Shown piece by piece: positions 35,952 to 47,268 of a DNA stretch of 64,000 nucleotides. The stretch is from positions 1 to 64,000 of the forward strand of contig NZ_PCGR01000001.1 in assembly GCF_002798305.1 (NCBI RefSeq), in the 5' to 3' direction. The notes under the pieces were generated by a model, which saw nothing but the letters and a program-made list of their open reading frames with translations, did not search any database and was not told the origin of the DNA. This stretch comes from Chryseomicrobium excrementi. GTDB lineage: Bacteria; Bacillota; Bacilli; Bacillales_A; Planococcaceae. The first letter of the stretch is position 1, and each line of letters begins with the position of its first letter. A program made the position numbers and the translations under genes.

Positions 35952-36862
35952 GACGACTCGTGTTTATTATTAATCCTGCAGCTGGAAATGGCCGAGCTCT
36001 AAAAAAGTGGGAAGCCTTGCAAAAAGAATTGACTGGGGACTATCAGTTCTATCTTACAAACTACACTCGCCATGCAGTCGAACTTGTCCAAGCGTTAGAT
36101 CCAGATATCCATACACTTCTCATCGCAATAGGTGGAGATGGAACGGTTCACGAAGTCATCGAAGGGGCTTTAAATCGACCTTGCTTTGCCATTGCTGCTC
36201 TGTCTGCAGGGAGCGGCAATGATTTTGGAAGGACGTATACTTCTGTAACATCAAAAGATGAGATTGAGGGACTACTACGATTAAGCGAACAGGTTCCCAT
36301 GAAATTAGGTAGCCTTCAAACAACTACTAGTCAATATGTATTCGTTAATAACGCAGGATTTGGGTTTGACGCCGAGGTGGTGTATCAAACGAATCGATCG
36401 CTTTGGAAAAGACGATTAAACCATTTTGGATTAGGCAAGCTTGCATATTACGGTGTTGTAGTGAAAGAGCTCTTGACATTTGAGGCGGCTACGATCGAAT
36501 TAACAGTGGATGGACAGACACATGTACTTCCGAAAGCTTGGTTCTTGGTTGTTTGTAATCAGCCCTATTTTGGGGGAGGAATGAAGATCTCGCCAAACTC
36601 GAATCCTGCTGATGATATGTTAGAGGTGACAGTCGTATCGGACATCTCGAGGTGGAAATTGTTGTTGTTATTTGGTACGGTCTTTATAGGCTGGCATACA
36701 AAGTTACAAGCTGTGAAGCAGTTTTCAGGACAGAGCTGCCAGTTTACAGTGAGTCGTCCTATGATAGGACATACAGATGGAGAGTATTGTGGCCGGTTAG
36801 AAGCAGGTCAAGTGGCATCTGCACATCTCCTGTCACAAACTTGGGCAATGCCCGTGAAATAG
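35948..36862 (+). CDS. ytlR: Diacylglycerol kinase-like lipid kinase (YtlR)
   Basis: A 304-residue DAGK catalytic-domain protein. The nucleotide-binding blocks NPAAGNGRALK, GGDGTVHEV and LSAGSGNDFGR are intact. The lipid substrate is not certain; B. subtilis has DgkB as the essential enzyme and YtlR as a paralogue. It is part of the dat-thpR-ytlR-trmB cluster. Confidence 0.88.
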   Translation: MRRLVFIINPAAGNGRALKKWEALQKELTGDYQFYLTNYTRHAVELVQALDPDIHTLLIAIGGDGTVHEVIEGALNRPCFAIAALSAGSGNDFGRTYTSVTSKDEIEGLLRLSEQVPMKLGSLQTTTSQYVFVNNAGFGFDAEVVYQTNRSLWKRRLNHFGLGKLAYYGVVVKELLTFEAATIELTVDGQTHVLPKAWFLVVCNQPYFGGGMKISPNSNPADDMLEVTVVSDISRWKLLLLFGTVFIGWHTKLQAVKQFSGQSCQFTVSRPMIGHTDGEYCGRLEAGQVASAHLLSQTWAMPVK

Positions 36863-36876
36863 AAAGGTGAAGAAAC

Positions 36877-37518
36877 ATGCGTTTAAGAAATAAACCGTGG
36901 GCTCAGGACTACATCCAAGCTCACCCAGAAGTGGTCATCGCAAATCCCGAGTCACGAAAAGGAAAGTGGCACGAAGAGTTCGGCAACCACAATCCTGTCC
37001 ATGTAGAAGTTGGGACAGGGAAGGGCCAATTTGTCATTGGAATGGCTCGCCAAAATCCACACATCAACTATATTGGAATCGAACTTTATGATTCTGTAAT
37101 TGTTGTGGCGCTTGAAAAAGTGTTAGAACAAGAATCTCTGCCAAATCTGCGTTTGCTCAATGTAAACGGTAAGGATTTGACCGAGTACTTCGAAAAAGGT
37201 GATATTAGTCAAGTGTATCTGAACTTCTCAGATCCATGGCCAAAGACACGTCATGCGAAGCGTCGATTGACTCATGCGAATTTCTTAACACTATATAAAG
37301 AACTGATGCCAGATGGCGGAGAAGTCCATTTCAAGACGGACAACCGCGGGCTATTCGAATACTCCTTAATGAGTATGACAGACTTCGGCATGAAGCTTCA
37401 GTTTGTATCACTAGATTTACACGCAAACGAACCGGAAGACAATGTTCGAACAGAATACGAAGAAAAATTTGCTGCAAAGGGGCAGCCGATTTATCGATTA
37501 GAAGCAAAATTTAATTAG
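36877..37518 (+). CDS. trmB: tRNA (guanine-N7)-methyltransferase
   Basis: A 213-residue enzyme that makes m7G46 in tRNA. The SAM motif [10 protein letters not shown] and the signature [16 protein letters not shown] are present. Length is normal for Bacillales. Confidence 0.96.
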   Translation: MRLRNKPWAQDYIQAHPEVVIANPESRKGKWHEEFGNHNPVHVEVGTGKGQFVIGMARQNPHINYIGIELYDSVIVVALEKVLEQESLPNLRLLNVNGKDLTEYFEKGDISQVYLNFSDPWPKTRHAKRRLTHANFLTLYKELMPDGGEVHFKTDNRGLFEYSLMSMTDFGMKLQFVSLDLHANEPEDNVRTEYEEKFAAKGQPIYRLEAKFN

Positions 37519-37528
37519 GGGTGACGAA

Positions 37529-38380
37529 ATGGACACGTATACATTTGGGGAATTGAAGTTTTCATGGTTAAAAGGCGGTACAACCAATATGGATGGGGGC
37601 GCCATGTTTGGAGTCGTTCCAAAACCGCTTTGGTCCAAGCGTTATCCAGTAAATGAACAAAATCAAATCGAACTTCCTTGTGATCCGTTATTGATTCAAA
37701 CAGGGAACGATGTCATTTTGCTCGAATCAGGTTTAAACGCAGGGAAATTTGACGATAAGAAAAAACGCAACTATGGGATTACGGATGAATCAAAAGTAGA
37801 AGAGCAGTTGAAGGAACTTGGGCTGACTCCACAAGATGTGACAATTATCATTATGACCCACATGCACTTTGACCATGCATCTGGCCTTACGTCGTTAGAG
37901 GAGGACGGTACCTATAGCTCCACATTCCCGAACGCGACCATCTATACTTCTGAAGTCGAGTGGAATGAAATGAGACATCCTAATGTTCGTTCTCGTAATA
38001 CTTACTGGAAAGAGAACTGGGAGCCAATCGAACATCAAGTGAAGACGTTTAAAGAATCTCATGAAGTCATTCCAGGTATTACGATGATTCATACAGGAGG
38101 TCACAGTGACGGCCACAGCATCATCAAAATGCAGCAAGGAGAAGAGACAATCATTCACTTTGCAGATTTGATGCCGACTCATGCTCACCAAAATCCGTTA
38201 TGGGTACTTGCTTATGACGATTATCCGATGACTTCTGTCTTCACTAAAGAAAAACTAGTGAAAGAAGTTTTGGAAAACGGCTATTGGGTGAGTTTTTATC
38301 ACGATTCGTTCTACCGTTTGTTGAAATGGTCTGCAGACGGCAAAGAAATCGTGGATTCAGTGAAACGCAACGATGTTTGA
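37529..38380 (+). CDS. ytnP: Metallo-beta-lactamase-fold lactonase (YtnP)
   Basis: A 283-residue MBL-fold hydrolase. The binuclear zinc motif is [10 protein letters not shown] (His111, His113, Asp115, His116), with further ligands in [10 protein letters not shown] and FADLMPTH. YtnP of B. subtilis degrades lactone signals; the substrate here is inferred from similarity. It is the last gene before a strong terminator. Confidence 0.9.
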   Translation: MDTYTFGELKFSWLKGGTTNMDGGAMFGVVPKPLWSKRYPVNEQNQIELPCDPLLIQTGNDVILLESGLNAGKFDDKKKRNYGITDESKVEEQLKELGLTPQDVTIIIMTHMHFDHASGLTSLEEDGTYSSTFPNATIYTSEVEWNEMRHPNVRSRNTYWKENWEPIEHQVKTFKESHEVIPGITMIHTGGHSDGHSIIKMQQGEETIIHFADLMPTHAHQNPLWVLAYDDYPMTSVFTKEKLVKEVLENGYWVSFYHDSFYRLLKWSADGKEIVDSVKRNDV

Positions 38381-38395
38381 TTACTAGATGCAAAT

Positions 38396-38438
38396 GAAAA
38401 AGCATTTTCTCCGAGATTTCAGGAGAAAATGCTTTTTG
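38396..38438. terminator. Bidirectional terminator between ytnP and ytzB
   Basis: AAAAGCATTTTCTCC / GGAGAAAATGCTTTT, symmetrical with A and T runs on either side. Confidence 0.92.
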
Positions 38439-38458
38439 TGTAGACACATTTAGAACTC

Positions 38459-38779
38459 TTAAACTGCTAATTGCTTTATTTCTAAAATAGACCCAGTCTT
38501 AGCATCCGCCGCAAACTCAAAGTTTTCCGTCACACCGTTTTTCATGCGTGTGATCCCACCGCGGTAAACATCCGTTTCGATAACCCCCACTTGGAAGGGT
38601 TCTGTTTTCATATACACCCAAGAGCCATCAATCGGGCCCTCTTTTTTAAAGGCATCTTTCACTTGTTCTAGAATCTGATCGGCGTTAACGCTAGGAATGT
38701 ACCGTGTAGCCGCTTGCGATGCCACCACTCCAATCACGACACCAGTACCTAGACCCATCATATAATCACGTAATCTCAT
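38459..38779 (-). CDS. ytzB: PepSY-domain membrane-anchored protein (YtzB-like)
   Basis: 106 residues. One N-terminal transmembrane segment (GLGTGVVIGVVASQAA) is followed by a PepSY-type domain ending in a lysine/glutamate strand. PepSY domains are thought to restrain peptidases at the cell surface. It is a single gene with an AGGAGG site. Confidence 0.82.
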   Translation of the reverse strand: MRLRDYMMGLGTGVVIGVVASQAATRYIPSVNADQILEQVKDAFKKEGPIDGSWVYMKTEPFQVGVIETDVYRGGITRMKNGVTENFEFAADAKTGSILEIKQLAV

Positions 38780-38949
38780 AGTCGATTCCTCCTTAAAGTA
38801 AACGATTCTGTTTTCAGTATATACGTTTTTTCGCGGAATAAGAAATGTTAGCCTATCCCTAACATTTCGAATAACGAAAGAAAAGATGGAATTTTCTATT
38901 TTGTTCTACTACAATAAACTATAGAGTGCTTTTTAGGAGGGGAACGATT

Positions 38950-40023
38950 GTGAACAACGAAACATTGGAACTGTTTAAAACACTGACGGAATTACCAGGT
39001 ACTCCTGGCAATGAACATCAGGTGAGAAAATTCGTTCGACAAGAACTAGAAAAATACGCGGATGATGTGATCCAAGACAATCTTGGAGGCATCTTTGGAG
39101 TGAAAAAAGGCCCTGAGAACAGCCCGAAGATCTTAGTGGCAGGTCACATGGATGAAGTAGGTTTCATGGTTTCCAGCATTACAGATAACGGCATGATTCG
39201 TTTTCAGCCATTAGGAGGCTGGTGGAACCAAGTGATGCTTGCACAGCGAGTGGACATTGTGACTCGTGACAAGACGGTTCCTGGAGTTATCGGATCCATT
39301 CCCCCACATCTGCTTAGCGATGAAGTTCGTAACAAGCCAATGGACATTAAAAACATGCTAATTGATGTTGGGGCAGATGATAAAGAAGATGTGAAGGCGA
39401 TGGGCATTCGTCCAGGTGACCAGATTGTTCCTGTTTGTCCTTTCACTCCAATGGCCAACCCAAAGAAAATCATGGCTAAAGCATGGGACAACCGCTATGG
39501 TGTCGGTCTTGCTATCGAATTGTTAAAAGAGTTAAAAGACGAAACGCTTCCGAACCAGTTGTTCTCAGGAGCCAACGTGATGGAAGAAGTCGGCTTGCGA
39601 GGCGCACAGGCTTCTGCGACGATGATCCAACCTGACCTGTTCTTCGCATTAGATGCAAGTCCAGCTAATGATGCTTCAGGAGATAAAAATGAATTTGGGC
39701 AATTAGGAAAAGGGACATTGTTGCGTATCCTAGACCGTTCCATGGTAACGCACCGCGGTATGCGCGAATTTATTTTAGATACTGCGGAAACACACAAGAT
39801 TCCGTATCAATACTTTATTTCTCAAGGTGGAACGGACGCTGGGCGTGTTCACACTGCTAATGAAGGAGTACCGAGCGCTGTCATTGGAATCTGCTCTCGT
39901 TATATCCATACAGCCGCTTCGATCATTCACACAGATGATTATGCAGCTGCAAAAGAATTACTGACGAAACTTGTTAAAACAGCTGACGCAACTACACTTC
40001 AAACAATAAAACAAAACGTCTAA
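38950..40023 (+). CDS. ytoP: M42-family aminopeptidase (YtoP)
   Basis: A 357-residue metallo-aminopeptidase (glutamyl aminopeptidase/endoglucanase-like M42). The start is GTG at 38950 with an AGGAGGGG site, giving the same length as B. subtilis YtoP. Metal and catalytic residues are seen in [26 protein letters not shown] and DASPAND. Confidence 0.93.
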   Translation: MNNETLELFKTLTELPGTPGNEHQVRKFVRQELEKYADDVIQDNLGGIFGVKKGPENSPKILVAGHMDEVGFMVSSITDNGMIRFQPLGGWWNQVMLAQRVDIVTRDKTVPGVIGSIPPHLLSDEVRNKPMDIKNMLIDVGADDKEDVKAMGIRPGDQIVPVCPFTPMANPKKIMAKAWDNRYGVGLAIELLKELKDETLPNQLFSGANVMEEVGLRGAQASATMIQPDLFFALDASPANDASGDKNEFGQLGKGTLLRILDRSMVTHRGMREFILDTAETHKIPYQYFISQGGTDAGRVHTANEGVPSAVIGICSRYIHTAASIIHTDDYAAAKELLTKLVKTADATTLQTIKQNV

Positions 40024-40048
40024 GTGTCCTTCGGGGCACTTTTTTTAA
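40022..40048 (+). terminator. Terminator of ytoP
   Basis: AAGTGTCC, TTCG, GGGCACTT followed by TTTTT. Confidence 0.88.
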
Positions 40049-40060
40049 AGGAGCGATTCG

Positions 40061-40582
40061 ATGAACATTGCAATTGGAACCAAGAACCCGGTAAAGATAC
40101 AGGCAGTAAAGAGCGCATTTGAACAGGCACAACTAGACGCTGATTTTACTTCGTATGATGTCCCTTCAGAGGTCTCAGCACAACCCATCTCAGATGAAGA
40201 GACGAGACTCGGGGCTCTCAATCGAGCACGTCATGCCCAGCTAAAAGAACATGCAGAAGTAGGAATCGGCCTTGAGGGAGGAGTCAAATGGATTGAGGGG
40301 ACACTCTATCTCTGCAACTGGGGGGCCCTTGTCACAGCAGAAGGAACTGTTTTTACAGCGATGGGAGCGGGTCTGCCATTGCCTGAAGAGATTGCAAAAG
40401 GAATTGAAGCAGGTAGTGAACTAGGACCGCTTATGGATCACTTCACATCACGGACCGGTATTCGCCATGCGGAAGGAGCCATTGGCGTTTTCACGAATAA
40501 TCTCATTACAAGACAATCGATGTTTGAACAGATCGTCTTACAACTTGTCGGCCAATATACCCTACATAAGTCAGTTAATTGA
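40061..40582 (+). CDS. DUF84 / YjjX-family non-canonical purine NTP phosphatase
   Basis: 173 residues. The start GTKNPVKIQAVK and the GIGLEGGV and LGPLMDHF blocks are diagnostic of the YjjX/DUF84 family, which hydrolyses inosine/xanthosine triphosphates. It probably cleans the nucleotide pool. It has an AAAGGAG site just after the ytoP terminator. Confidence 0.88.
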   Translation: MNIAIGTKNPVKIQAVKSAFEQAQLDADFTSYDVPSEVSAQPISDEETRLGALNRARHAQLKEHAEVGIGLEGGVKWIEGTLYLCNWGALVTAEGTVFTAMGAGLPLPEEIAKGIEAGSELGPLMDHFTSRTGIRHAEGAIGVFTNNLITRQSMFEQIVLQLVGQYTLHKSVN

Positions 40583-40641
40583 TTGTTTTGGCATAGGAAG
40601 GTACAATAGAGGGCAGGGTTAAAGAAGGGAGGCCATTTTTA

Positions 40642-41166
40642 ATGAAGCAAACATGGCGATTTTTACTGATCCCACTGGCTCTTGTGCTCGTTCTCGTTGG
40701 GTGTGCATCACCTGAAGAGCAAGCTGCTGAAGGCGTTCGACAAGCTGCTGCGCAACTTGAAGAATCCCCAGAGGAGCCAAATGAAAAAATTGGAGACTAC
40801 TCTGTTTTTCTACCAGGTGGTTATACAGTAGAAGCGGGTTCGGAAGCTCCAAACATTTTACTTGAAAAGGATAACGACACTTACGTGTTATTTATAAATG
40901 AAAATGAACCGGCAACAAGTCGTTTGTATTACGATTTACTTGTTTCAGATCCATCGAAAGAAATCGTGGAAGAAGAGACAAATGAACTCAGTGACCAATT
41001 TGGTTTTGCTGCAGTTGTCGAACATTCTGACGAGCAGTTTGAGTTGATTGTTTCTAGAGGTGGAGTAAAATTGTCCACAGTCACGGACGACGGCTCAATC
41101 GATAAAAAGTTGAATGAGATGATGCAAATCGTTCATTCGTTCAAATCTGAGGAGGGCTCTAAATGA
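40642..41166 (+). CDS. Small lipoprotein of unknown function
   Basis: 174 residues. A signal peptide with lipobox LVGC (Cys21) is followed by an acidic linker (EESPEEPNE) and a small alpha/beta domain. I do not recognise the family. It overlaps ytpP by 4 bases (ATGA), so it is co-translated with the thioredoxin-like gene. Confidence 0.82.
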   Translation: MKQTWRFLLIPLALVLVLVGCASPEEQAAEGVRQAAAQLEESPEEPNEKIGDYSVFLPGGYTVEAGSEAPNILLEKDNDTYVLFINENEPATSRLYYDLLVSDPSKEIVEEETNELSDQFGFAAVVEHSDEQFELIVSRGGVKLSTVTDDGSIDKKLNEMMQIVHSFKSEEGSK

Positions 41167-41477
41167 TAGCATTGCAGTCAAAAGAACAGTTTGAAGAATT
41201 CAAACAAGGCAATACCGTTTTCTTGTTTACAGCTGGATGGTGTCCCGATTGTCATTTCATCGATCCCTTCATGCCAGAAGTGGAACAAAAATTTGACCAG
41301 TATACTTTTGTGTCAATAGATCGCGATCAATTTATTGAGATCTGTCAAGAGATGGACGTATTCGGTATTCCAAGCTTCATCGTTTTCGAGCAAGGGAAAG
41401 AAACGAAGAGATTTGTAAGTAAAGACCGCAAGACGCAACAACAAATTGAAGAATTTTTAGACGGTTCACTAGCGTGA
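41163..41477 (+). CDS. ytpP: Thioredoxin-like protein YtpP
   Basis: 104 residues of thioredoxin fold. The active site is WCPDC (Cys27 and Cys30) and the cis-proline is in FGIPSF. It has no signal peptide, so it is cytoplasmic. Context ytpP-ytpQ-ytpR is conserved in Bacillales. Confidence 0.93.
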   Translation: MIALQSKEQFEEFKQGNTVFLFTAGWCPDCHFIDPFMPEVEQKFDQYTFVSIDRDQFIEICQEMDVFGIPSFIVFEQGKETKRFVSKDRKTQQQIEEFLDGSLA

Positions 41478-41514
41478 GCCGTTTCATTTTGATGCTGAGA
41501 AAGGAGTGCTCGCT

Positions 41515-42324
41515 ATGAAGCCCTTGCAGCTCATTGCACAACTAAAAGAACAACTTCCTGAGACGGACTATGTGTACTCTTATAATCGCGAAACAAACAT
41601 CTTAAAATTAACGCACCAACGAGTAGGAAGAGCCATTGAAGTAGCACTAGGTCCAGTCATTGCAAAATATGGTCAAAAAGAGCAAGCAGCTATTGATGAA
41701 GTCGTCTATATGATTCGTGAAACATTTGATGCGATGGAGAAAGAGCAACAGACAAAAGGTTACGTGAATCCTGTGATTTATCCAGTAATCCGAGCTACGT
41801 CGTTTCCTAAAAAATCTAAAAGTGGCGTACCTTTCATTACGAAAGCTCACACAGCTGAGACACGGATTTTTTATGCTCTAGATTTGGGTACAACTTACCG
41901 TCTAGTTGACGAAGAGTTGTTACAGAAATTAAATATGACCGAGCAAGAAGTGATGGAGTCCGCACTTTTCCAATTGCGAAAGCTACCAACTCACTATAAA
42001 ATAGATGAGGTTGCAGGAAATCAATTCTATTTCTTCAATGCCAAGGACGGCTATGATGCGAGTCGCATCTTAAACGATAAGCTATTGAAAGAAATGCAAG
42101 ACAAGATTCAAGGAGAAATGACAGTGGCGGTACCTCATCAAGATGTGTTGATTATCGGAGATATTCGAAATGATGCAGGGTACGACATTTTGGCACAAAT
42201 GACGATGCACTTCTTTACTGTTGGCATTGTCCCTGTGACATCCCTGTCTTTCCTATATGAAGACGGTGAACTAGAGCCGATTTTCATCCTTGGAAAACAT
42301 GCAAACCAAAAGGAGAAGAACTAA
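41515..42324 (+). CDS. ytpQ: DUF1444 protein YtpQ
   Basis: 269 residues from the ATG at 41515 (AAAGGAG 8 bases upstream), identical in length to B. subtilis YtpQ. Function unknown. The gene ends exactly where ytpR starts. A hairpin ACGGTTCAC / GTGAGCCGT at the ytpP stop lies upstream. Confidence 0.9.
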   Translation: MKPLQLIAQLKEQLPETDYVYSYNRETNILKLTHQRVGRAIEVALGPVIAKYGQKEQAAIDEVVYMIRETFDAMEKEQQTKGYVNPVIYPVIRATSFPKKSKSGVPFITKAHTAETRIFYALDLGTTYRLVDEELLQKLNMTEQEVMESALFQLRKLPTHYKIDEVAGNQFYFFNAKDGYDASRILNDKLLKEMQDKIQGEMTVAVPHQDVLIIGDIRNDAGYDILAQMTMHFFTVGIVPVTSLSFLYEDGELEPIFILGKHANQKEKN

Positions 42325-42942
42325 ATGCGCGTGTATTATAATACTAACGGGATTGGTGACGTCCTTCTGATTGAACTAGGGACGACTACAAACGAAGTCA
42401 ACTCAGAACGTTTTGGAGATGTAACGCTTGTTACAGACGCACAAACAAATGAAGCGATGGCATGCAATATTTTTTGCTTCTCGAATTATGAAAACATTCA
42501 AGAGAACGGTGCAGTTGAACTGACACCAGAACTGATTGAAAAACTTCAACAGATTCTGGATCAGAATGATGTACCTTTAGAATTGCACGCAGACTTTTCA
42601 CCGAAATTTGTAGTAGGCTTCGTTAAAGAGTTACAGCCACACCCAGATGCAGACAAACTGCGCGTGGCGACAGTTGACGTTGGGGACGAAGAACTTCAAA
42701 TCGTTTGTGGCGCACCAAATATAGAACAAGGCCAACATGTAGTTGTAGCTAAAGTTGGAGCCACGATGCCATCTGGTCTCGAAATCAAAGACGCGGTCCT
42801 TCGCGGAGTGCCGTCATCGGGTATGATTTGTTCAGCTAAAGAGCTAGCGATCCCTAATGCACCACAAGAAAAAGGCATCTTGATCTTGGATTCTTCTAAT
42901 GAACCAGGAACGCCTTTTGAAGCTTCGCAAGTAGAATTATAA
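42325..42942 (+). CDS. ytpR: tRNA-binding-domain protein YtpR
   Basis: 205 residues: an N-terminal DUF4479 domain and a C-terminal EMAPII/Arc1p-like OB fold ([24 protein letters not shown], described here in two halves: [15 protein letters not shown] and LRVATVDVG). The same OB fold starts PheT. It may bind tRNA or structured RNA. Confidence 0.92.
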   Translation: MRVYYNTNGIGDVLLIELGTTTNEVNSERFGDVTLVTDAQTNEAMACNIFCFSNYENIQENGAVELTPELIEKLQQILDQNDVPLELHADFSPKFVVGFVKELQPHPDADKLRVATVDVGDEELQIVCGAPNIEQGQHVVVAKVGATMPSGLEIKDAVLRGVPSSGMICSAKELAIPNAPQEKGILILDSSNEPGTPFEASQVEL

Positions 42943-42972
42943 GAGCATGCCTTCGGGTATGCTTTTTTTCTT
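42943..42972 (+). terminator. Terminator of ytpPQR
   Basis: GAGCATGCC, TTCG, GGTATGCTT followed by TTTTT. Confidence 0.88.
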
Positions 42973-43072
42973 TGCCTAAATAGGAAAATGGAAGGGGCTC
43001 GCTTACGAAATTCCTACAGACGTATGGTGTTTTTCTTGCTAAAATGAAGAGATAGAAAGGATGAAGTACCAT

Positions 43073-45289
43073 ATGGATTGGATTAAGCGATTCTTTCGCC
43101 AAGAACAAGAGATAGAGGACATCGAGGAATCATCCTTTGAAGAAGTTAAAGAAACGAAACAACCGCCGTTTCGGTTTCCTCTCATTTCGGATGAGGAAAA
43201 GAATCTCCTACTAAATAAACAGTCGAGCCCTTCTTATGAAGACTATAGCTATGAAGAGCCGTCTTATATACGGCAACAAACGAATCGTGAATCAACGAAA
43301 CAAAAATCTACTACTCAACAAACTAAAGCAGTGCCCAAAAAAGAAGAGTCACGACCGATTGTAAGGTCATCTAAGCGTTATGTTCCTTCTGTAGTGCCGT
43401 CTCCAGTATTCGGATTAAAGACAGAGCAAGAATCTACAGGGAGCATATCTCGCACTATGAGAACGTCTCACTATGACTGGTCGACAACTGCAGTTGAAGA
43501 AGAGCCCGTTGTAGAGCAATTGCCTAATGAAGAAGTGAAATTAGTAGAGGAAGTGCAAGTTGCATCCGAAGTAGCAGTAACTGAAGAAGTTGTTGTTGCT
43601 GAGGAAGATACAATTTGTGATGAACTTCATGAAATGCACATGCAACCAGTTGAAGAGGAACCAATCAATCTAGCTCCACCTCAAGAGACGGAGAGTAAGG
43701 ATACTCCAGTTGAAGAGCTTGTTGAACAACCAAGAGAAAAGATCAAACCCTTCAATGTGTTAATGCTAACTTCTGATAAACGCAAGCTGCAACAAAAAGC
43801 AGCACCGCAACTAGTGAATAGGGAAAAGACAAAAGTAGAACCACCAAAAGTAGAACCACTGAAGACTGAACAACCTGTTGCGCATTACGCGATGCCTAAT
43901 GCGAATTTTCTACACGCTCCTGTACATAAATCGGATGATCAAGAATGGATGGACCAACAAGCAGAGCATCTTGTAGAAGCACTTGCCCATTTCCAGATTC
44001 AATCTGAAGTCCTATCGATTGTACAAGGTCCAGCCGTGACGCAGTTCGAGCTAACAGTGGGCCAAGGGACGAAAGTTAGTAAAATTCGCAACTTGACGGA
44101 TGACTTGAAACTGGCATTAGCAGCAAAAGACATTCGTATTCAAGCACCGATTCCAGGGCGTCGTTCAATTGGTATTGAAATTCCTAACCGCACATCTCGT
44201 GCTGTGCAACTATCAGAAGTGATTGAAGCTCCTGTATTTAAGCAGGCGGAATCACCTTTAGAAGTCGCTATGGGATTAGATCTCCATGGGCAACCGGTGA
44301 CAATGGATCTTCGGAAGATGCCACACGGGTTAATTGCGGGAGCTACTGGTTCAGGAAAATCCGTCTTTATTAATTCTCTTTTGATTAGTTTGTTATATAA
44401 AGCGTCTCCACAGGATGTAAAGCTTTTGCTAATTGATCCAAAAGTGGTGGAGCTCGCACCATTTAACCACATCCCACATTTGATTAGTCCTGTCATCACG
44501 GACGTCAAGGCAGCAGCTGCTGCTCTTAAATGGGCTGTGGAGGAAATGGAACGCCGTTATCAACTGTTTGCGCACGCAGCTGTACGAGACATTGGAAGAT
44601 TTAATCAGCAAGCTGTTCAGGCAAGAGAGTTTTCGAAAAAACTTCCCTACATCGTTATTGTTATCGATGAGTTGGCAGATATGATGATGGCTGCTCCACA
44701 AGACGTTGAGGATTCCATTTGCCGAATTGCGCAGAAAGCACGTGCTTGCGGGATTCATCTAGTACTTGCCACACAACGTCCAAGTGTTGATGTCATCACA
44801 GGATTAATCAAATCTAATGTTCCAACTCGTATTGCATTTTCCGTATCGTCTCAGATTGATTCACGCACTATTTTGGATCAACAAGGGGCAGAACGTTTAC
44901 TGGGAAAAGGGGATATGCTGTATTTAGGCAGCGGCATGGCGAGTCCTGTTCGTATTCAAGGGACATTTGTGTCGGATGACGAAATCGACCGAATCATTGA
45001 ACATGCACGCTCGCAGGGTGAACCGGATTATTTCTTCAAGCAAGAAGATTTGATTGTCCGTGCAGTTGAAGTTGAAGAGCAAGATGAGATGTTCGAAGAG
45101 GCTTGTCGATTTGTCATTGAACATGGTGCGGCATCGACCTCTCTGTTGCAGAGAAAGTTCCATTTAGGCTATAATCGAGCAGCACGCCTGATGGATGCGA
45201 TGGAAACAGCAGGCATCATTTCAGGGCAGAATGGCAGTAAACCACGTGAAGTACTCGTATCAGAAGAGTTTTTACAGGAGATTTTGTAA
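43073..45289 (+). CDS. sftA: Septum-associated DNA translocase SftA
   Basis: A soluble FtsK/SpoIIIE-type ATPase (YtpS), about 738 residues from MDWIKRFF; the ATG at 43061 sits too close to AAAGG. The N-terminal 250 residues are acidic and low-complexity (EEP, VEE repeats) without membrane helices. The motor has Walker A GATGSGKS (423-430), Walker B IDELAD and a C-terminal gamma winged helix (MEEACRF.. to SEEFLQEIL). It moves chromosome ends away from the closing septum. Confidence 0.94.
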   Translation: MDWIKRFFRQEQEIEDIEESSFEEVKETKQPPFRFPLISDEEKNLLLNKQSSPSYEDYSYEEPSYIRQQTNRESTKQKSTTQQTKAVPKKEESRPIVRSSKRYVPSVVPSPVFGLKTEQESTGSISRTMRTSHYDWSTTAVEEEPVVEQLPNEEVKLVEEVQVASEVAVTEEVVVAEEDTICDELHEMHMQPVEEEPINLAPPQETESKDTPVEELVEQPREKIKPFNVLMLTSDKRKLQQKAAPQLVNREKTKVEPPKVEPLKTEQPVAHYAMPNANFLHAPVHKSDDQEWMDQQAEHLVEALAHFQIQSEVLSIVQGPAVTQFELTVGQGTKVSKIRNLTDDLKLALAAKDIRIQAPIPGRRSIGIEIPNRTSRAVQLSEVIEAPVFKQAESPLEVAMGLDLHGQPVTMDLRKMPHGLIAGATGSGKSVFINSLLISLLYKASPQDVKLLLIDPKVVELAPFNHIPHLISPVITDVKAAAAALKWAVEEMERRYQLFAHAAVRDIGRFNQQAVQAREFSKKLPYIVIVIDELADMMMAAPQDVEDSICRIAQKARACGIHLVLATQRPSVDVITGLIKSNVPTRIAFSVSSQIDSRTILDQQGAERLLGKGDMLYLGSGMASPVRIQGTFVSDDEIDRIIEHARSQGEPDYFFKQEDLIVRAVEVEEQDEMFEEACRFVIEHGAASTSLLQRKFHLGYNRAARLMDAMETAGIISGQNGSKPREVLVSEEFLQEIL

Positions 45290-45302
45290 GGAGGAACTTA
45301 AG

Positions 45303-46598
45303 GTGACAACCTATCATTTTACAGGAATTAAAGGATCGGGCATGAGCTCGTTAGCTCAGATTCTTCACGATGTTGGACATACAGTACAAGGTTCAGATAA
45401 AGCAGAGTTTTTCTTTACAGAAAAACCTCTTCATGAGCGAGGCATTTCCGTTTATGAATTCGGTCAGGCAGAACTTACAAAAGATATGATTGTGATTGCA
45501 GGAAATGCGTATCCAGACAACCACCCAGAACTTGAGCAGGCACGCGTGGCGGGTGCCGAAATCATTCGCTATCATACATTCTTAGGGGACTATATGAGTC
45601 ACTTTACGTCTGTAGCGGTGACAGGTGCTCACGGGAAAACCTCTACAACAGGTCTACTTTCTCATGTTTTGAATGTCTACTCTCCAACCTCTTATTTAAT
45701 TGGAGATGGTACAGGGAACGGGCAAGCAAGTGCTGAAAACTTTGTCTTTGAAGCATGTGAATACCGCCGTCATTTCTTGGCGTATCATCCAGACTATGCT
45801 GTTATGACAAATATTGATTTTGACCACCCAGATTATTTTAAAAGTAAAGAAGATGTGTTTTCCGCATTCCAAGAGATGGCGAGTCAAGTTAAGAAAGCCA
45901 TCTTTGCATGTGGAGATGATGAAGATCTACTAAAAATTACGGCATCTGTTCCCGTGATCTATTATGGATTAGAGAGTGGAAACGACTTCCAAGCAACAGC
46001 TATTGAAAAATCACCAGAGGGGACTTCGTTTGATGTGATGATTCGAGATGAATTCTATCACCGCTTCCATATTCCTATGTACGGAGATCATACCATTCAA
46101 AATGCATTAGCAGTTATCGCATTATGTCATTTTGAAGAGATTCCTGCCGAAGCAGTTGCAAAAGGTCTTTCTACATTCTCTGGAGTGAAGCGTCGCTTTA
46201 CTGAAACTGTCAAGGCTTCTCGTGTGTTAATTGACGATTACGCGCATCACCCGACAGAGATTACGGCTACGATTCAATCAGCTCGTCAGAAATATCCCAA
46301 TAAAGAAGTCGTTGCAGTTTTCCAACCACATACATTCTCAAGAACAGAAAAGTTTTTAGATGAGTTTGCTGTATCACTTTCACAAGCAGATACTGTGTAT
46401 CTATGTGAAATCTTTGCTTCCGCTCGTGAAGCATCAGGAGAGCTTACGATCCATGATTTGCAAAAACTGATTCCTTCTAGTCAAGTCATTTCAGAGGATG
46501 ATGTATCACCTCTACTTACTCATGAGGACGCAGTATTTTTGTTCATGGGAGCAGGGGACGTTCAAAAATTCCAAGCTGCATTTGAAAAATTAGTTTAA
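45303..46598 (+). CDS. murC: UDP-N-acetylmuramate--L-alanine ligase
   Basis: 431 residues from a GTG start with an AAGGAGGAA site overlapping the sftA stop. It adds L-alanine in peptidoglycan synthesis. ATP-binding motif [10 protein letters not shown] (108-117), N-terminal UDP-binding [10 protein letters not shown] and the C-terminal DDYAHHPTE block are intact. Confidence 0.96.
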   Translation: MTTYHFTGIKGSGMSSLAQILHDVGHTVQGSDKAEFFFTEKPLHERGISVYEFGQAELTKDMIVIAGNAYPDNHPELEQARVAGAEIIRYHTFLGDYMSHFTSVAVTGAHGKTSTTGLLSHVLNVYSPTSYLIGDGTGNGQASAENFVFEACEYRRHFLAYHPDYAVMTNIDFDHPDYFKSKEDVFSAFQEMASQVKKAIFACGDDEDLLKITASVPVIYYGLESGNDFQATAIEKSPEGTSFDVMIRDEFYHRFHIPMYGDHTIQNALAVIALCHFEEIPAEAVAKGLSTFSGVKRRFTETVKASRVLIDDYAHHPTEITATIQSARQKYPNKEVVAVFQPHTFSRTEKFLDEFAVSLSQADTVYLCEIFASAREASGELTIHDLQKLIPSSQVISEDDVSPLLTHEDAVFLFMGAGDVQKFQAAFEKLV

Positions 46599-46604
46599 TC
46601 TTTA

Positions 46605-46640
46605 TGAAACCAGCCGATTCAGTCGGCTGGTTTATTTTTA
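46605..46640 (+). terminator. Terminator of sftA-murC
   Basis: AAACCAGCCGA, TTCAG, TCGGCTGGTTT followed by ATTTTT. Confidence 0.88.
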
Positions 46641-46699
46641 CTTGAAAAGAAGATTCCTTTAAAGCGATAATAAGAGCATGGTAAAAAAGGAGCAGACGA

Positions 46700-46724
46700 G
46701 TTTACCGTCCCTAGTTTGGGGTAT
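46700..46724 (+). promoter_or_regulatory. Sigma-B-type promoter of ytxG-ytxH
   Basis: GTTTAC, 13 bases, GGGTAT, a very good match to the sigma-B consensus. A TATAAT overlaps its -10 (46722-46727). The B. subtilis ytxGHJ operon is a sigma-B general stress operon. Confidence 0.75.
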
Positions 46725-46767
46725 AATGAACTAGCACTGCTTGAATTAAGTGAAGGAGGAAGAGTAG

Positions 46768-47256
46768 ATGGAAAACTTATTGTACATAGCTGCCATCATT
46801 GCAGCAGTCGGTTTTCTAGTTCTATGTGTCAGCTTGGCCATCACATTTTTCTCTGTGAAAAAAACATTGGCAAATGTAGCTGTTACGGTAGAACATTTAG
46901 ACGCCAATCTGCAAGACATGACGAAAGAGACGGCATTGCTATTACACAAAACAAATGCTTTAACGGAGGATATTCAATATAAATCTTCCCAATTGAACGG
47001 CTTAGTAACTTCAGTAAAAGGTTTTGGAGATACGGTCAATCAATTTAATTCCTCCATGCAACGTATTACAAGTTCGGTAACAAACGAAGTAGAGAAGAAT
47101 GAAGATAAGATTGCTCAAGTTGTTCAGTGGAGTAATGTGGTACTTGGCATTCGTGACCAGTGGAAAGAACGCAAATCTTTAGAAGAAGCTGGCTACTATA
47201 CGTACAAGGCCAAACAAACGAAAAAAGAAGATCCAACCTACCAATCTAACTTATAG
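46768..47256 (+). CDS. ytxG: General stress protein YtxG (DUF948)
   Basis: 162 residues. One N-terminal membrane helix (about 5-28) is followed by a long coiled coil (VTVEHLDANLQDMTKETALL). The family is of unknown function and linked to general stress in Bacillus. ytxH follows after 12 bases. Confidence 0.9.
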   Translation: MENLLYIAAIIAAVGFLVLCVSLAITFFSVKKTLANVAVTVEHLDANLQDMTKETALLLHKTNALTEDIQYKSSQLNGLVTSVKGFGDTVNQFNSSMQRITSSVTNEVEKNEDKIAQVVQWSNVVLGIRDQWKERKSLEEAGYYTYKAKQTKKEDPTYQSNL

Positions 47257-47268
47257 GAGGAACTTATA